The position numbers and the translations under genes are program-made. Shown here one piece after another: positions 39,121-51,778 of a DNA stretch of 64,000 bases. The notes under the pieces were generated by a model that had not been told where the DNA came from, ran no database searches, and saw nothing but the letters and a program-made list of their open reading frames with translations. The DNA comes from Stromatinia cepivora (lineage: Eukaryota > Ascomycota > Leotiomycetes > Helotiales > Sclerotiniaceae), in contig RCTD01000003.1 of assembly GCA_014898415.1 (NCBI GenBank), forward strand, positions 2,170,001 through 2,234,000. Direction: 5' to 3'. Position 1 is the stretch's first letter, and each line of letters begins with the position of its first letter.

Positions 39121-39833
39121 AAATTCCTTTTTATATTCCTAAAATATATTTCCAATGTTTAATAATGCTAAATATTCTTATATCAATTGGAAACCTTCAG
39201 GTCTAATATCGAAATATAGTATCAAATACTTCGAAAAAGGATCTGATGATTGATATTTAGGGTGTTTTATATATTCCAATTTTAGTTAATTAGAGTCACC
39301 TTTTGGGATCTCTTTATCGATATATTCTATTTCATTTGAGAATTTTATCTTATCTTTCTTTTTCTTATATATACTATTGATTAGAATAAGAATTTCATAT
39401 TTAATATCGATTAGTTTTTCTTAAATATTATTTTCTATTTTAAATTCTTTCAAATCGAAATGAATATTATTAATAGCAAAGTATTTCTGAAATCCCTTTA
39501 ATTCCGAATCCTTAATATTATCAAATATATCTTTGATATCAAAATCAAGATCAATTCGAATGGTATCTATATTAAGCTTTACAGAATTTAAGACTGTCTT
39601 AAAATTTGGGATGTCAATCAAGAGTTCTGGGAAATGGTTTTTAACGAATTCTTCAAATTTCCTTTCACTTTTGATGGTATCTAGGATTTTTGGGAGATTA
39701 TTAATACAATCCCTAGGATTTATATCATTTATTTTTTTCCTGGTTTTTCAAGATCAGTTTTTATAATATTTGCTTTATATTTTGATCCAATTGCTCAACA
39801 ATCAGCCCTATTAATATTATTGTCATTAATAAT
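39121..39833 (-). other. Gypsy-3 protease-RT linker
   Basis: Includes an open frame of 66 codons (39421-39621) that lies in the element's sense direction but contains no recognised motif. Confidence 0.4.
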
Positions 39834-40190
39834 CTATACAATTTGTTTATCTCCTTTATATTCAAAATCAATCTTTTTTGTAAATAGGTATGGCATTTTT
39901 AACAATAATGGATCTTTGGCATTATTCAAGATGAAAATATCAATAATGTTCTTAACTCTTCCAAAATTGATTTTTATATTTTTAATCAATCTATATAAGA
40001 TAATAATATTTTCATTAAGAATGATCATTATCGTTTTATATTCATATATTATAAATCCCAATTCTCTTACAACTTCCAGGTTTATTATATTGATTATCAA
40101 TCCCGAATCGATAATACCGCTAATCTTGATATTCTTATCTACAAAGATTATAATAATAGTAAGTATATTGTATATTTCTTTTGATTAATA
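39834..40190 (-). pseudogene. Gypsy-3 retropepsin remnant
   Basis: The sense frame reads ISGIIDSGLIINIINLEVVR, with the catalytic I-DSG triad of an aspartic protease intact. It is followed by ILNNAKDPLLLKMPYLF, which corresponds to the 'LG-x-PY' region that follows the flap in fungal Gypsy proteases. It lies just upstream of RT, as expected in the polyprotein. Confidence 0.7.
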
Positions 40191-43071
40191 ATTAGAGGAA
40201 GCGTTTAAATGATTAATAGCTGTTAAAAATTATTGCAATTTTTTTAATAAGAATTTCTGAATTTCTGAAAAACTCTTTTCGTTTTTCGATATCTATAATT
40301 AATATTTTCTTGAGAATTTATTTGAAAAGATCTGATATGTATATAAAAGCAATCCTAATTGTTATCAGGATTTCGATTCTGTAAATCTATTCCAAGATTT
40401 CTATTGGAGATTTTATAGTATAAGTAATGATTAATATTTGTTTTTTTATTTTTGAAGATCTAATATAAGAGTTAGATGTTCTATTCTTTCGTATTATATC
40501 ATTTTCATCGGGTTCAGGAAAGTCCTTCCCTTTTTAAGATTCTTCTATTTTATTTTCTTTGTTTTCGTCAATATCTATAGTTTCATTTTTATTAGAGAAT
40601 TCTTTCTTTAATCTTTTTCTTTCAATTTGATTCATTATTTTGAGCAATACTTTTCGAAGAGTATTTGACGATTTTTGGGGTTTATCAATTTTATTCTATT
40701 TTACCGATTTGGATTTTTTAGATGATCGGTTTTGTAATTTTGAAGCTTCTTTAAACTGGATAATTGTATTGATATTAATAATTTCCCCTTTTCGATGATT
40801 AATATTATTTATAAATACATTTTTTATGATTTCGATATTAAAGACTCCGAAATTTAACAAACCATCCTCAATATTGGATTTCTCCAGTCGTTTCTCTTAT
40901 TGATTAAGCTTATAAGTTTTTATGTGTATTTCAATTTGATGGTTTTTTAAGAAATCCTTTTGCTTAAAAATTAAAAAAGGATTGGGATATCCTTTGGGAT
41001 TAAATATAAAGATTTTATATTCATTATAATGATACAATTCAGTATTAATATTATCGATCTTTTTAAGGCAATTTTGTTTTATAATGTAATCATTATTATA
41101 AAGAGGTTTTTCAAAATAATAGTAATAGAGATAATCCTTTTTATAAATTCTATTTATATCAAAAAGAATCCTCTTTTATTCATTCTAAATAAAATAATCA
41201 TTATATTTTGTATTATCTCCTTAATAAATAGTTTAATATTATGATAATAAGAAAAATAATTTCGAATCCTTTGTACCTTTGATTTTCGTTTTTAGATAAT
41301 TTATATTGAATTTATCTAAAAAATTAATAATTTCATTTATAATATTTTCTATCTTTTATTTTTAAGAATAAAATTTTATATTGGTATCAAAGGCAAATAG
41401 GGTTTTTATATATTTATATATGATTTGGGAAATAATAACTTAATAAGATTTAAGTCTTTTATAAATTCAGATAATAGAATCTTTAGAAAAGTATTATTTG
41501 TAAATTTCGTTTATTATTCTTTTGAAGTTTATAAAAACAGGATTATCGAAATCAATTTTAAATTATCTAGTAATCTTCTTTCCCATTTGGATATATAGAT
41601 TATATAGGAATATCCTTTCAACTTTGAATTCGATGATTATATGATTATTAATGAATTGAATAACCGAAAATACAAACTTGATAATATAATCCTTTACTAT
41701 TATTGGGTTTATATTATAATCCCTTTTATTCTTGTTATATTGATTATCAACAAATTGATTAAGAAAGTTTTGGATATCTATTATTTGTTAAATATTATAA
41801 TCATGAAAATATTGGAGTGATACTGATTTCAACCCTTCTTTCTAATTATATTTAATAGGGTTGTATTCCGGTATAAATTTGATTTGGATAATAATAGTAT
41901 AATCACAGTATTAAGGAAATCGAATTCGTATTTCTTTATCGGATATACTGTAATCAATTTGCAAGGTATCTCAAATTGTAAGGAAATCAGATATATCGAT
42001 TCTATTGAAAGTAGAGGTAATAGCATTTCTAATATATAATATAATAGGGAATATATATATATAATCCTTAATACAAATAGCAAATGGAATTTTTGATAGA
42101 TTTTGCTATTATTAATTTATTTCTTTTTTTTGGTTTTCTTTATTTTTTTATTTTTTTTAATAGGATTTCCATTATTATTAGTAAAAAATTCTTCGATGAA
42201 TTCAAAAGAATCAATAATTGAAGCAACAATATTATCCTTTGATCCTTGAGAAATATCTTATAGGAGATTCAATCTTATAAATAGATCAAAATTATCCATT
42301 ATATTATTATAACTTAATTAAAAAGTATTCGATTTATTAAAATCTGATTTAATATTTAGTTTTCGATAACTTTTAATATTTATAATTTTCTTTTGATAAA
42401 TTTTCAAAAGAAAGAGAAAGGTATATATAATCCTTTCTAAGGTTTTCCTTTTTCCAAAAGAATATATAAATCTCAAGTCCTTTAATTAAGAGTTTTTTAA
42501 AATATATCTTAAATTTTTGATTATTGATATTAAAGATAATAATTTAATATATTATACTTAATCCTTTTTATTACTCTAATATATACTTAAGTATTCAAAT
42601 AACTTTAGAGGTATATAAGGTATTCAAGGTTCTTCAATATAATTGATCACATTCAATCAAAATCGCCTTCGGGATTGGAATTTTCTTGTTTGCAGAGATA
42701 AATGATTCATTTACAAATAGGGATTTTATTGTATTTGGAGTTTTAATATATTTTTAATATTATTAATTATATCCCCGAGTAAAATCTTTGTTGATATATT
42801 CCTTTCAAAATGAAGAGTAGAATAATGGTTTTACTAAAAAATGATTTGTTTTTGATATAATAGATAAGTATAAGTAAGAGAGCTTCGATAATCAAATTTT
42901 TTTTATTCAGAGTTTAATAATTCTATATTTTTAAAAGGATTATTCTTTCAGGATCAATCCTATTTCTTTATTTACAAATTGTTAATTCTACTTTTTTTTC
43001 AATTATGATTTCTTTGTAGATATATTTATATAATATAAATTATACAATTCGAATTCGGTATAGATTACTAT
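40191..43071 (-). other. Gypsy-3 gag-like region (unrecognised)
   Basis: By position between the 5-prime LTR and the protease this should be gag. It is A/T-rich with many stops. I see no zinc knuckle or capsid motif. Short open frames (41829-42083 minus; 41029-41244 plus) are not convincing genes. Confidence 0.4.
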
Positions 43072-43363
43072 TATGAAAGAGGTAGATCGAAATATATATA
43101 TCCCGATAATACATTGTAAAAGGAAATAGGAATTGGAATTGATCAGATTATATTGTAAAGGTTTCAAGTAGTAAAACTAATAGATTTAGATAATGATTTG
43201 GATTATATATAAATAGAGTATAAAAAGATTAATGGAAAAACGATTGATTTTTTTCAAGGAAAAGAGAGCAGAGCTTTTTTTTATATCTAATTACAAAGAG
43301 TTATATGATCATATAATTACGAACTAGCTATGTGTTAGGCCTTGATATTCCAACTTTCTCATA
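43072..43363 (-). repeat. Gypsy-3 5-prime LTR
   Basis: 292 bp, equal to the 3-prime LTR. It starts TATGAAAGAGG and ends CAACTTTCTCATA on the plus strand, both termini carrying one RIP-type change. Confidence 0.85.
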
Positions 43364-43559
43364 ATAGATTGAAAAAGAATCGGAAATATTCGAACTTTTA
43401 TCTTATAAGATTCTTAATAAGCTTATCAATAATTATATCAATAATCGATAGATAGATTATATAAAAATTCTCTTTTGAATATTCTTAATATAATTATATA
43501 TTTTGAATATCAATGTAATATAATTTTGTAATAATCCATTTGTTCTTATTAATCATCAA

Positions 43560-44420
43560 TCTAATCGTTTACTAATTATTACAAAAGATTATTATAAATT
43601 TTTTTATTATTAAATCAATCTTTTTTTAAGAAATATAAGATTATTATAATTTCTTTTGATATATATTCGATTCCGAGAAATTTTACTTCGATAATCAAAA
43701 TAATTATAATATTTTGTTTGGAAATCTTTTATACAATTAAATTATCGAAAAAGAATATAATATACTTTTAAAATAATCAATGAATGTCTGGATCATTTGC
43801 AAAAGAAGTATTTGAGAAGATAAAAAGTTATGATATTTGATTACTATTATATTGGATTACAAAATACTTTATATTTCATAAATATTATAAATAATAATCA
43901 ATAGTTTTTATATAATCATTTGATGAATTGATCAAATAATGGCTCAATTGCAAAACAGCGAATAATATATCCGCTTTTATAATAATTGCAGTATATAATA
44001 CTGATCTTATTTTGTTTTAATATATTTTTATAATATATATAGAAATTTGACCCTGATTTTTCCGAAATATTATTATTGGAAATAGAGTATTTATTATCCC
44101 ATTTATTACTCTGAATTTCTTAGTAATCTTTTTAATATATATATCATAAATTAATTATAGCTTTTTCTTAGATTGATTATAGAGTATATATATATCTAGA
44201 AACTATTTAATATTTCCTAGATCTTGTAGTTTATATATAATTTTGATTCTTTCAATGATTTTTATAACAATTAATTCATTTTTCTTATAATAAATAATCT
44301 GAATATTATTTATAAAAAAAAGAATTATAATAATATACTTTAGATTAATATATAAATATAATTCCGCTTTATATTATACCAATTCTAATTTCTCAAATAT
44401 CTGAATAAAATCTTTAAATT
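43560..44420 (-). pseudogene. Copia-2 RT C-terminus and RNase H remnant
   Basis: A second Copia family, distinct from copies A-C. Reading leftward, NELIVIKIIERIKIIYKLQD plus LGNIK is the 'F-x-MKDLG' zone after the RT active site. Further on, a fragment resembling the 'RPDIAFAVSQLSRYL-x-NPS' hallmark reads ADILFAVLQLSHYLINSS. RNase H fragments FSNTSFANDPD and IEVKFLGIEYISKE follow. Stops interrupt it. Gypsy-3 begins immediately to its left, so the missing 3-prime end may lie to the left of 27333. Confidence 0.7.
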
Positions 44421-44500
44421 ATATAATTAGGGAATTTTATAGATTATATAGAACTCGATCGATTATAACATTTTTATTTAGGATTTTGTATTCATTAAAT

Positions 44501-44589
44501 AAACAACACACAACCAGAACACCCAAAGGACCACACAGAACACTAACGAAAGCACCGATCACACCGCACCACCCAACCCCGAAACCGCA
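44501..44589. other. Unmutated A/C-rich island
   Basis: About 89 bases consist almost wholly of A and C on the plus strand, with two T and roughly eleven G. They abut A/T-rich sequence on both sides. It contains many CA dinucleotides, the preferred RIP target, yet shows no sign of conversion. No open frame or known motif is recognised. Confidence 0.6.
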
Positions 44590-45918
44590 TTTAATGATAA
44601 TTATTATTATAATTCGGAATAATCGATTTATTAATATAACAGTATAAATAATTTCAATAATACTTTTAATTTGGAGATTTTTTTATATTATTAAATATAA
44701 ATAATAATGAATAATTAAACCTTGATTATTCTATTTATATATAAATATCTATTAAAAAAGAATCGGTTTTATAGATTCTAATTTAGAATCGATTTCATAT
44801 TAGATTTTCCTAATTTTAAGATTATCGATTTCAAGATTGCAGTTTTATTTAAATCAATATTCTATTTAATGATTTTTTAATTGATAATAAAAACAAAATA
44901 ACTTTGAAATTGCAAATATATAAATTCGAAAAAGTAGTATTACTTATAATCCATTGATTATAAATCAAATAGAAGGCAATAATAATTTTGTTTCAATTTC
45001 AGTAATAATCATATTATGAATTATTACAAATTGAAAACATTCCTCTATATTATCTATTCCTTATTAATTAAATCAAAATATAAAATGAAAATTGTTTAAA
45101 TAGGGTAATTCTATTGAACTTATTTTTTGAAATATAATGGTTCTTATATAGAATTCAATATTAAGATCGCTCCTTTAATAATGTTATTGTATATACAATT
45201 GCCTTTATATATGTATTGATTGTTTTGGGATATAAAAACCAGATGATTCCCGGAAAAGAGATAATTCCGAATAATAATTATATGATTGAAATTCAAATAG
45301 ATTAATCTGAACCCTGGATATTTCAATTCTTATAATACAAACTCTTTTAAACATTTATTCAAAATCATAAATCCATAAATTCTTTATAAATCGATCAAAT
45401 AAATGTATAAAATATAACAATCTTTATAATAACTAGATTTCCTTTGCAAAATATTCTGATTGATTATTTTAGTATATATATTTCCTTTTGGAATATTGAG
45501 ATTGATTGATTGAAGTAGTTTCTGGATCATTTTTATATATACCACAAAGAATATCGATAATATAATTAATAAACTTATATTCTATATTCTCTATATTAAT
45601 ATATTCAATAAAATCAGGATTTATATTATTATTACAAATATCTCCTTAAATAATATCAACATCTTTATTCACAAAATATGATTATTTTTTAATGAAAGAA
45701 TCAATTTCTTTAATTTCTTTAATAAAAAAATCGATCAATATTTGTATATCTTTATTGTATATTTTATTCTTATTATCTAAAGGATTGAATAAATTAGATA
45801 ATCCTAAATCGATTTCTTTATTCCCATTATCATTTTTTAGATCTATATTTATCTTTAAGATTAGTTTATTTATAGATAATAAATCTGAAATATATTTAAT
45901 GAATAAATTAAAGGCTTT
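44590..45918. other. A/T-rich sequence, no gene recognised
   Basis: About 1.3 kb of A/T-rich sequence. Overlapping open frames on both strands at 45682-45982 and a 60-codon minus frame at 45144-45326 have no recognisable domain and look like chance openings in low-complexity DNA. Confidence 0.35.
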
Positions 45919-46088
45919 TATTACGTATACATACAACGTGATCGATTCGAGCCCTAGTCGGAATATAGCATTCCCCGAATAGACTAAATGAGCTTTCGAC
46001 CTATGTATATATAATTATATAGTTTTATCTTTCGATCTATAGCTTTTAATTTTAAAAGATATTCAAGTTATTCGGCTATTATATTATA
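45919..46088 (+). repeat. TRIM-2 left LTR
   Basis: 170 bp beginning TATTACG (from TGTTACG). It has a less mutated 5-prime half and a converted 3-prime end. Confidence 0.8.
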
Positions 46089-47552
46089 TTATTAAAAGCT
46101 TCTCGAAATAAGAAATCGAGTAATATATACATATATTCAAATATATGTACATTCTACAAATTCTAAATATATATTTATATTCCTATTTATATATATATAT
46201 TTATGATACAATTTATGAAATTGTTTTTTTTTTATTAAAATTCTTTTTGAAAGAATTTTTTATAGTCTTTTGAAAATATTTATATTTAAACAATATTCCC
46301 TTCGATTTTACTTTACTTCTCAGCAATGAAATCAATCAATTTTGTAATCGACGAATTACAAATCGAAATAATACAATAATATAAAGAGATTGTTTTCCTA
46401 TACTTTTTATTTCTAATTCGATCAAACCCTATTTCAAAATCTTGATTTCCCGATCCAGAAAAGTTCAATAGAAATATACAAAAATTCGATACCTAGCTTC
46501 TTTCAATCAAAACTAAATTTCAAATAGATAATATTACAATCGACAATTTTATTATTCAATTTTATTATATTTATTTTAACTTTGAATCTTAAATTCAAAT
46601 TATAATATTGTTACAACTTTCGTCCGTCAATCAAATTATTCTTCTTGATTATAATACAATCCTTGATCAATTTTTTAAAGTTTATAATAACTTTAATAAG
46701 ATTCAAAAAACTAAAGATTGTTTTTATATTCTAAAATAAAGTATTGATTTGTTATACACCTATATTGCAAAATTCGAAAGAACCTTATACAAAACTTGTA
46801 ATCAAAATTGATTCGATTCGAATAAGATATCGACCTTTTATAATAAGTTCAATTCAACTTTATACAATCGATTTGCTTAGCAATTTAGTTTACCTTGTTT
46901 CTACCCTGAATTCGTATAAGTTATGTAACAATTAGCTATTCATTCGACCAATGGTTTCATTTTTAATGAAATTACTAGTTCCATTTTTTATATATTACAA
47001 CGCCCTAGTTTTCACTTTCAAAATCGTTCCAATTTAATAAATATATCTGGTATCAATTATACTCTAAATGTACTCAATTCCGATCTTACCTTAATATTAT
47101 CATTAAAGGTATCCCTTCAGTTTCGATAATTGAAAGTTTTCGAATTTATTTTACAAAAGCGAATTCGCTTTTGCAAAGAGAACAGATGTGCAAGATATGA
47201 GTTCTTATATTATTAAATTCGTATTTGTTATTTGGATCTATATAATAAAACATATAATTCATTTGATCCAATTAATTGTTCTATATTAATCACTTTGAAC
47301 AATAATAATATAGATTCAGAATAGGATCAAGAAAGAATGAAAAAGGAATTGAAGAATTTAATGTATTTGGAAAATGTAATCAATAAACGTACTTTTTCTA
47401 ATCGAATAGAAAAAACGATAGATATTATTAAATTTATATATTTGATCAAATTAACAAATAAAATTAATGATTTATAATTGTAATTGTTTTCGGATTCTTT
47501 TATATTATTTGTTTAAAGTACTCAAAACGAGTTTTCATATAAAAAAGGATAA
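46089..47552 (+). other. TRIM-2 interior
   Basis: One 63-codon open frame (46744-46935) is the least A/T-rich part and has no recognised domain. No reverse transcriptase, integrase or protease signature is visible. The 14-base words at 47155-47172 form an inverted repeat, GCGAATTCGC. Confidence 0.4.
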
Positions 47553-47724
47553 TATTATATATATATATATAATATAATCGATTCGAGCCTTAATCGAAAT
47601 ATAGTATTCCCTGAATAGATTAAATGAACTTTCAGTCTATATATATATAATTATATAATTCTACCTTTCGATCTATAGCTTTTAATTCTAAAAGATACTT
47701 AAGTTATTCGGCCGTTGTATCACA
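47553..47724 (+). repeat. TRIM-2 right LTR
   Basis: 172 bp. It differs from the left LTR by a 2-bp TA indel and many C/T and G/A changes, and ends GTATCACA. Confidence 0.8.
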
Positions 47725-49867
47725 GCTTTTTGATCCATAAAAATAAATAGATGAATAAAATCGTTATAATTATCCTTGTTTTGAATAATCATTCTGTTCA
47801 TTTTGATATAATCTTGTATATTAAGGGTTTTAACGAACTATTTAAATTCTTTTATAATATAAATATCGATTATCCGACTGATGGAATCTATATAATAAAT
47901 GAATTCCTTATTGAACGTTATATTTCGAATAATAATAATTCTATCAAATTTGAGTATCTATATATAATAGATCAATATATCTAGAATATAGTCCATTAAA
48001 TATCTAATATATATTTGAAGATTAGTTTTATACTATTTTCTATTAATTCTAATTTTTTTATTTTTATTCAAAGAATAAATTCAATATCTATATCTATAGA
48101 TTCTATTCCAATTGGGATAAAGATTATCAGATATTTTCTTTACAAATAAAAGATTATCTTTACGAAGATAATTATAGAATTATATATTAAATATTTTATT
48201 AAACGATTTAAAGGATTTAATTTTCAAAGGATTTATATTATATAAATAAATAATAATTTGTATTATTTTTATTCACAATTTATTCAATAAATCTATTGTA
48301 ATCTATATTTTTATTTATTTTGTAATTATTTTTTATTCTATATATTCTAATCCTTTATTGAATTTATATATATAAAATAAGAATAATTCGAATTCGATAT
48401 CTTCTTATTTGATCTATTTCTCAAATAATATTACTTTTATAATTCCAATAATAAATATATCATTATTCTATTTGATTATTACAATCATTAAACTATATTT
48501 ATAATGAATTTAAATTATAAAGCTTTAAATAATTATAAATACTTTGTTATATATTTTGCAGTAAATTGAATATAAAAAGATTTTATTATAATATATTTCT
48601 TTAATTAATAAAAATCATAATATATTGTTATACTCTTTATCGAAATCAAAAAGGTTTCATTGGATTTTGTAGAAAAATCGAGGTAATTAATAATCATTTG
48701 AAATATAAAAAATAATTTGCTTTATATAAATGCAAATATAATTAATGTAATTGAAACAAATGATATCTTTTATTTTAATGTTTTATATTATAAATACTAA
48801 ATGTTCAAAAATTTCTTTCTTTAAATATCCGGAGTGTTTATATTATATTTCATTTATATCTTTTTTTGGAAAAAATAAATTATAAGAATAATGGAATATT
48901 TTCTTTATTTTTTTGTTCATTATTGAATATATTATAAAAAGATTATTTATAAGAATAAATAAAAGAATATTTGAATAAATAGAAAATAATTTGTATTCTA
49001 AGAATACAAGATTTTCAATATAAATATATTGAGCAATTACTATATTATTTGTATAATCTTCTTTACAAAAAATACAATTATATTCTGAGAATTACAAATC
49101 AGCTTTTTTCAATCGAATCTCCAAAACAATATTGATATGAAAGCTAGAAATGAATATTATATTATCCAAGATCAAATCACTATTAAAATAATCTTCTTTT
49201 TTGATGATCCCTTTAATAATACGAATTCTATATTCTAAGATTTGAAAATTGGAAATATCTACTTCTACAAAATCATTAAAATCGGATAATCGATATTAAT
49301 AATTATTCAACAAAGACACATCATTTATAATATATATAATATCATAATTATCGAATAAAATGTTATTGAATAAATAGTATATTTTCATTATTATAGAATA
49401 TACTTCTAATTAATTATATCGAATATTCAAGATAGTAATATTGATTAAAGATTTTGAAAAATCAATGGAACTTTTCATCTATTTCTTTTTGATTTAATCA
49501 GAATGAAATTACTTTTATGAATACAATTTTATTCGATCTCTAATTATTTGTAATTCATTTTTACTGAATATCTTTTTAAACAATAAATTAATCTTTCCAA
49601 TAAATACTAATTTTATAACTTTGTAATTATAAATAATATAATTATAATCAATTCCATTGTTCTATTCAGATTCGATTCTATAAAGATATTTTCAAATCTT
49701 TTTGATTCTTTGATTGCTTTCAGAATTGATACTTTTTTTATTCTTTTTAAATTTTTTATTATTTTGAAAAAAAATAAATATAGAATATATTCCTTTTTTA
49801 GTTTCTAAGAAAATAGAATTCTAAAAGATTAATCCTTCAAAAACTGTCGGAATATGAATCACGTGCA
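47725..49867. other. A/T-rich sequence, no gene recognised
   Basis: More than 2 kb of very A/T-rich DNA. The open frame at 47751-47984 (77 codons) is the only one of note and matches nothing I recognise. It is probably old transposon sequence mutated beyond recognition. Confidence 0.35.
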
Positions 49868-49940
49868 TGGTAAGGATAGTAAGGATGGTAAGGATAGTAA
49901 GGATGGTAAGGATAGTAAGGATGGTAAGGATGGTAAGGAT
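49868..49940 (+). repeat. 10-bp minisatellite (GTAAGGATRG)
   Basis: Seven to eight tandem copies of GTAAGGATAG/GTAAGGATGG, mostly alternating. The G-rich strand is unconverted, although the array sits in A/T-rich DNA. Confidence 0.85.
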
Positions 49941-50187
49941 CACATACACATTAATACTCGCATTAATGCCTCGGCATATACCATTATATAATTCTTCATC
50001 CTTTATAGATTCTAACTCTTTAAGCAAATCAAAACATATTAATAACCAAAGAGTTCTATATATTCATTGATAAGCTTTATTTCCCTATATACAATTATCC
50101 CGATATTGATCAGTTTTTGTTATAATAATATTACAGATTAGATATTGGGAATTAATACAAAAAGTTACAAATTCTAAATCTATTTTG

Positions 50188-50719
50188 ATTTTGCTCCTGT
50201 AATTAAATAAAAATATTTTATTAAAAAACGAAGCATTTTTATATCAAAGGATAAATCTTTAATTATTAAACAATCTAAAAGAATCAAAGAATTAAAAATA
50301 ATAATTATCTAATAACGAATTTGGAATTCATTTTTTGATTCAATTATTCTACATTTATTATATATCTATTAGATAATATAGAATATATATCTAAAAAAAA
50401 CTTAAAAACAATTTCGAATTTTTCGCTATATTTATTTTCTTATGAAAAACTATTTCATTTATTTATTTCATATGAATTATTAATTACATACAAAATTGAT
50501 CAATTCGATTTGATTAATTTCATTACTCTAACCGTTCTATTCATTTCGGTTAAACCTATTTTAATCAAATCTGATCATCTTGATCAATTTAATTATTTTG
50601 ATCAATTTTGATCAATTTTGGTTAATTTTAATCAATTTTAATCGATTCAATTAATCAATCTCAATCTCGAAATACTTTAAGATTCAATAATATTATATAT
50701 AATACAAATATAGCTTTAT
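50188..50719. repeat. A/T-rich dispersed repeat, copy 2
   Basis: Aligns with 1-531. Here it is followed directly by the LTR at 50720, so it may be the internal 3-prime end of the element that owns that LTR. Confidence 0.6.
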
Positions 50720-51028
50720 TGTCACGGAAAGCCCTGTGATCCCCTGTATCCTACGAAGGATCAAAGGGTATGCTTTCCAATCGGAATGAAGGATCTTCTA
50801 GTCTTTACCAATCTACTAATTGATAAGGTGATCCTGATATACTAATAAACAAAGATCTAGCCTAATTAAGGTACATATCGGCTAGATAACCACTCATTTG
50901 TTCTATATATACAGCTCTTGATTCATATAATCAAGGGCAAGTCATTCAATTCTTTTACTCTATCAATCACGTGTACCACCTATTCAACGATCCCTGAAAG
51001 TGCTCTGTAATCATACTATCCCGTGATA
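50720..51028 (+). repeat. LTR of the 309-bp family, little mutated
   Basis: Runs from TGTCACGGAAAGCCCTGTG to ATCCCGTGATA, with inverted termini TGTCACGG/CCGTGATA. It keeps GC-rich sequence along most of its length, unlike its neighbours, and matches the inverted copy at 25104-25413. Sequence to the right is Gypsy-3-family DNA; sequence to the left is the repeat at 50188-50719. No target duplication was found. Confidence 0.75.
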
Positions 51029-51778
51029 CAACAAAAATCTTAAAGATAATGAATTCCTTGATAAAGAGAATACTAATATTTGAAAAATCGTAAATCTAAT
51101 TGAAAAAGAATCCTTTATTGAGAAATCTTAATTTATATTAAAAAAATTAATTGAAAAAGGAAAAGAAATTGCAAAACAAAAATCGATTCAGAATCAATTT
51201 ATAATACTATTCAAATCTACTAAAATAATTCAATTATCAAAATCCTCTATTAAATCTTTTGAAATACAAAATATCGTTTCAATCCTTAATACAAATCATA
51301 AATCAAATAAAAAACAAATAAATCGTTTTCCAACGGGAAAGCCTTTTACAAAATCTAATAAAAAAAAAGGGTTATTCGTTTAATACTAAACAAAAATCTA
51401 TAACACTAAAAATCTTTATTCGTTATTCAAATTATATTCAAGAATTATCAAAAAGTTTTATTACAAATATAAAATCTATTATAAAATATTTAATTAAATA
51501 TTTAAAGAAGATTGAAAATGAAAAAAACAATAAAAATGTTTTTCAGAAATCTAAAACTTTTATCGAATTTAATAAAAAAATAACAAAAGCTGATTTAGAT
51601 TAATAAAAATCTAAAGTATATTGTTTTTTTAAAACAATTTTAAAAATTGTTTATTATTCTAATTTGTTAATATTCTAATTAACTTTCTTTGATTTAATTG
51701 TTTTTTAATCTTTTTGGTTTTTATTTTTTGTAATTATTCTAAAACCAAATAAAATATATATTCCAAAAAAGAAAAGAA
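51029..51778 (+). mobile_element. Gypsy-3-family 3-prime end (plus strand)
   Basis: Aligns in inverted orientation with about 27625-28370 of Gypsy-3, including the 3-prime ORF whose conserved end falls near 51603. It runs into the matching LTR. Upstream element sequence is missing. Confidence 0.7.

Larger units (their letters stand above)
27333..43363 (-). mobile_element. Gypsy-3, full-length Ty3/Gypsy element split by Copia copy C
   Basis: Two inverted 292-bp LTRs (27333-27624 and 43072-43363) bound the element, and the 4-bp word ATAG lies on both outer sides (27329-27332 and 43364-43367). Without the 5,481-bp Copia copy C and its 5-bp duplication the element is about 10.5 kb. Reading leftward the order is a gag-like region, retropepsin, reverse transcriptase, RNase H, integrase, then about 3 kb of extra 3-prime sequence of unknown function. 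The 4-bp duplication is short, and in A/T-rich DNA it could match by chance. The equal LTR lengths and consistent internal order give independent support. Confidence 0.85.
45919..47724 (+). mobile_element. Second small non-autonomous LTR element, TRIM-2
   Basis: Direct repeats of 170 and 172 bp (45919-46088 and 47553-47724) bound a 1,806-bp unit flanked by an exact 5-bp duplication, GCTTT at 45914-45918 and 47725-47729. The left LTR keeps GTATACATACAACGTGATCG, where the right has only A and T at the matching RIP-sensitive bases. At the other end the right LTR keeps GGCCGTTGTATCACA, where the left is converted. A purine tract (AAAAAAGGA, near 47541-47549) before the right LTR suggests plus orientation. 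The 1.46-kb interior has no retroviral enzyme motif. Confidence 0.8.
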
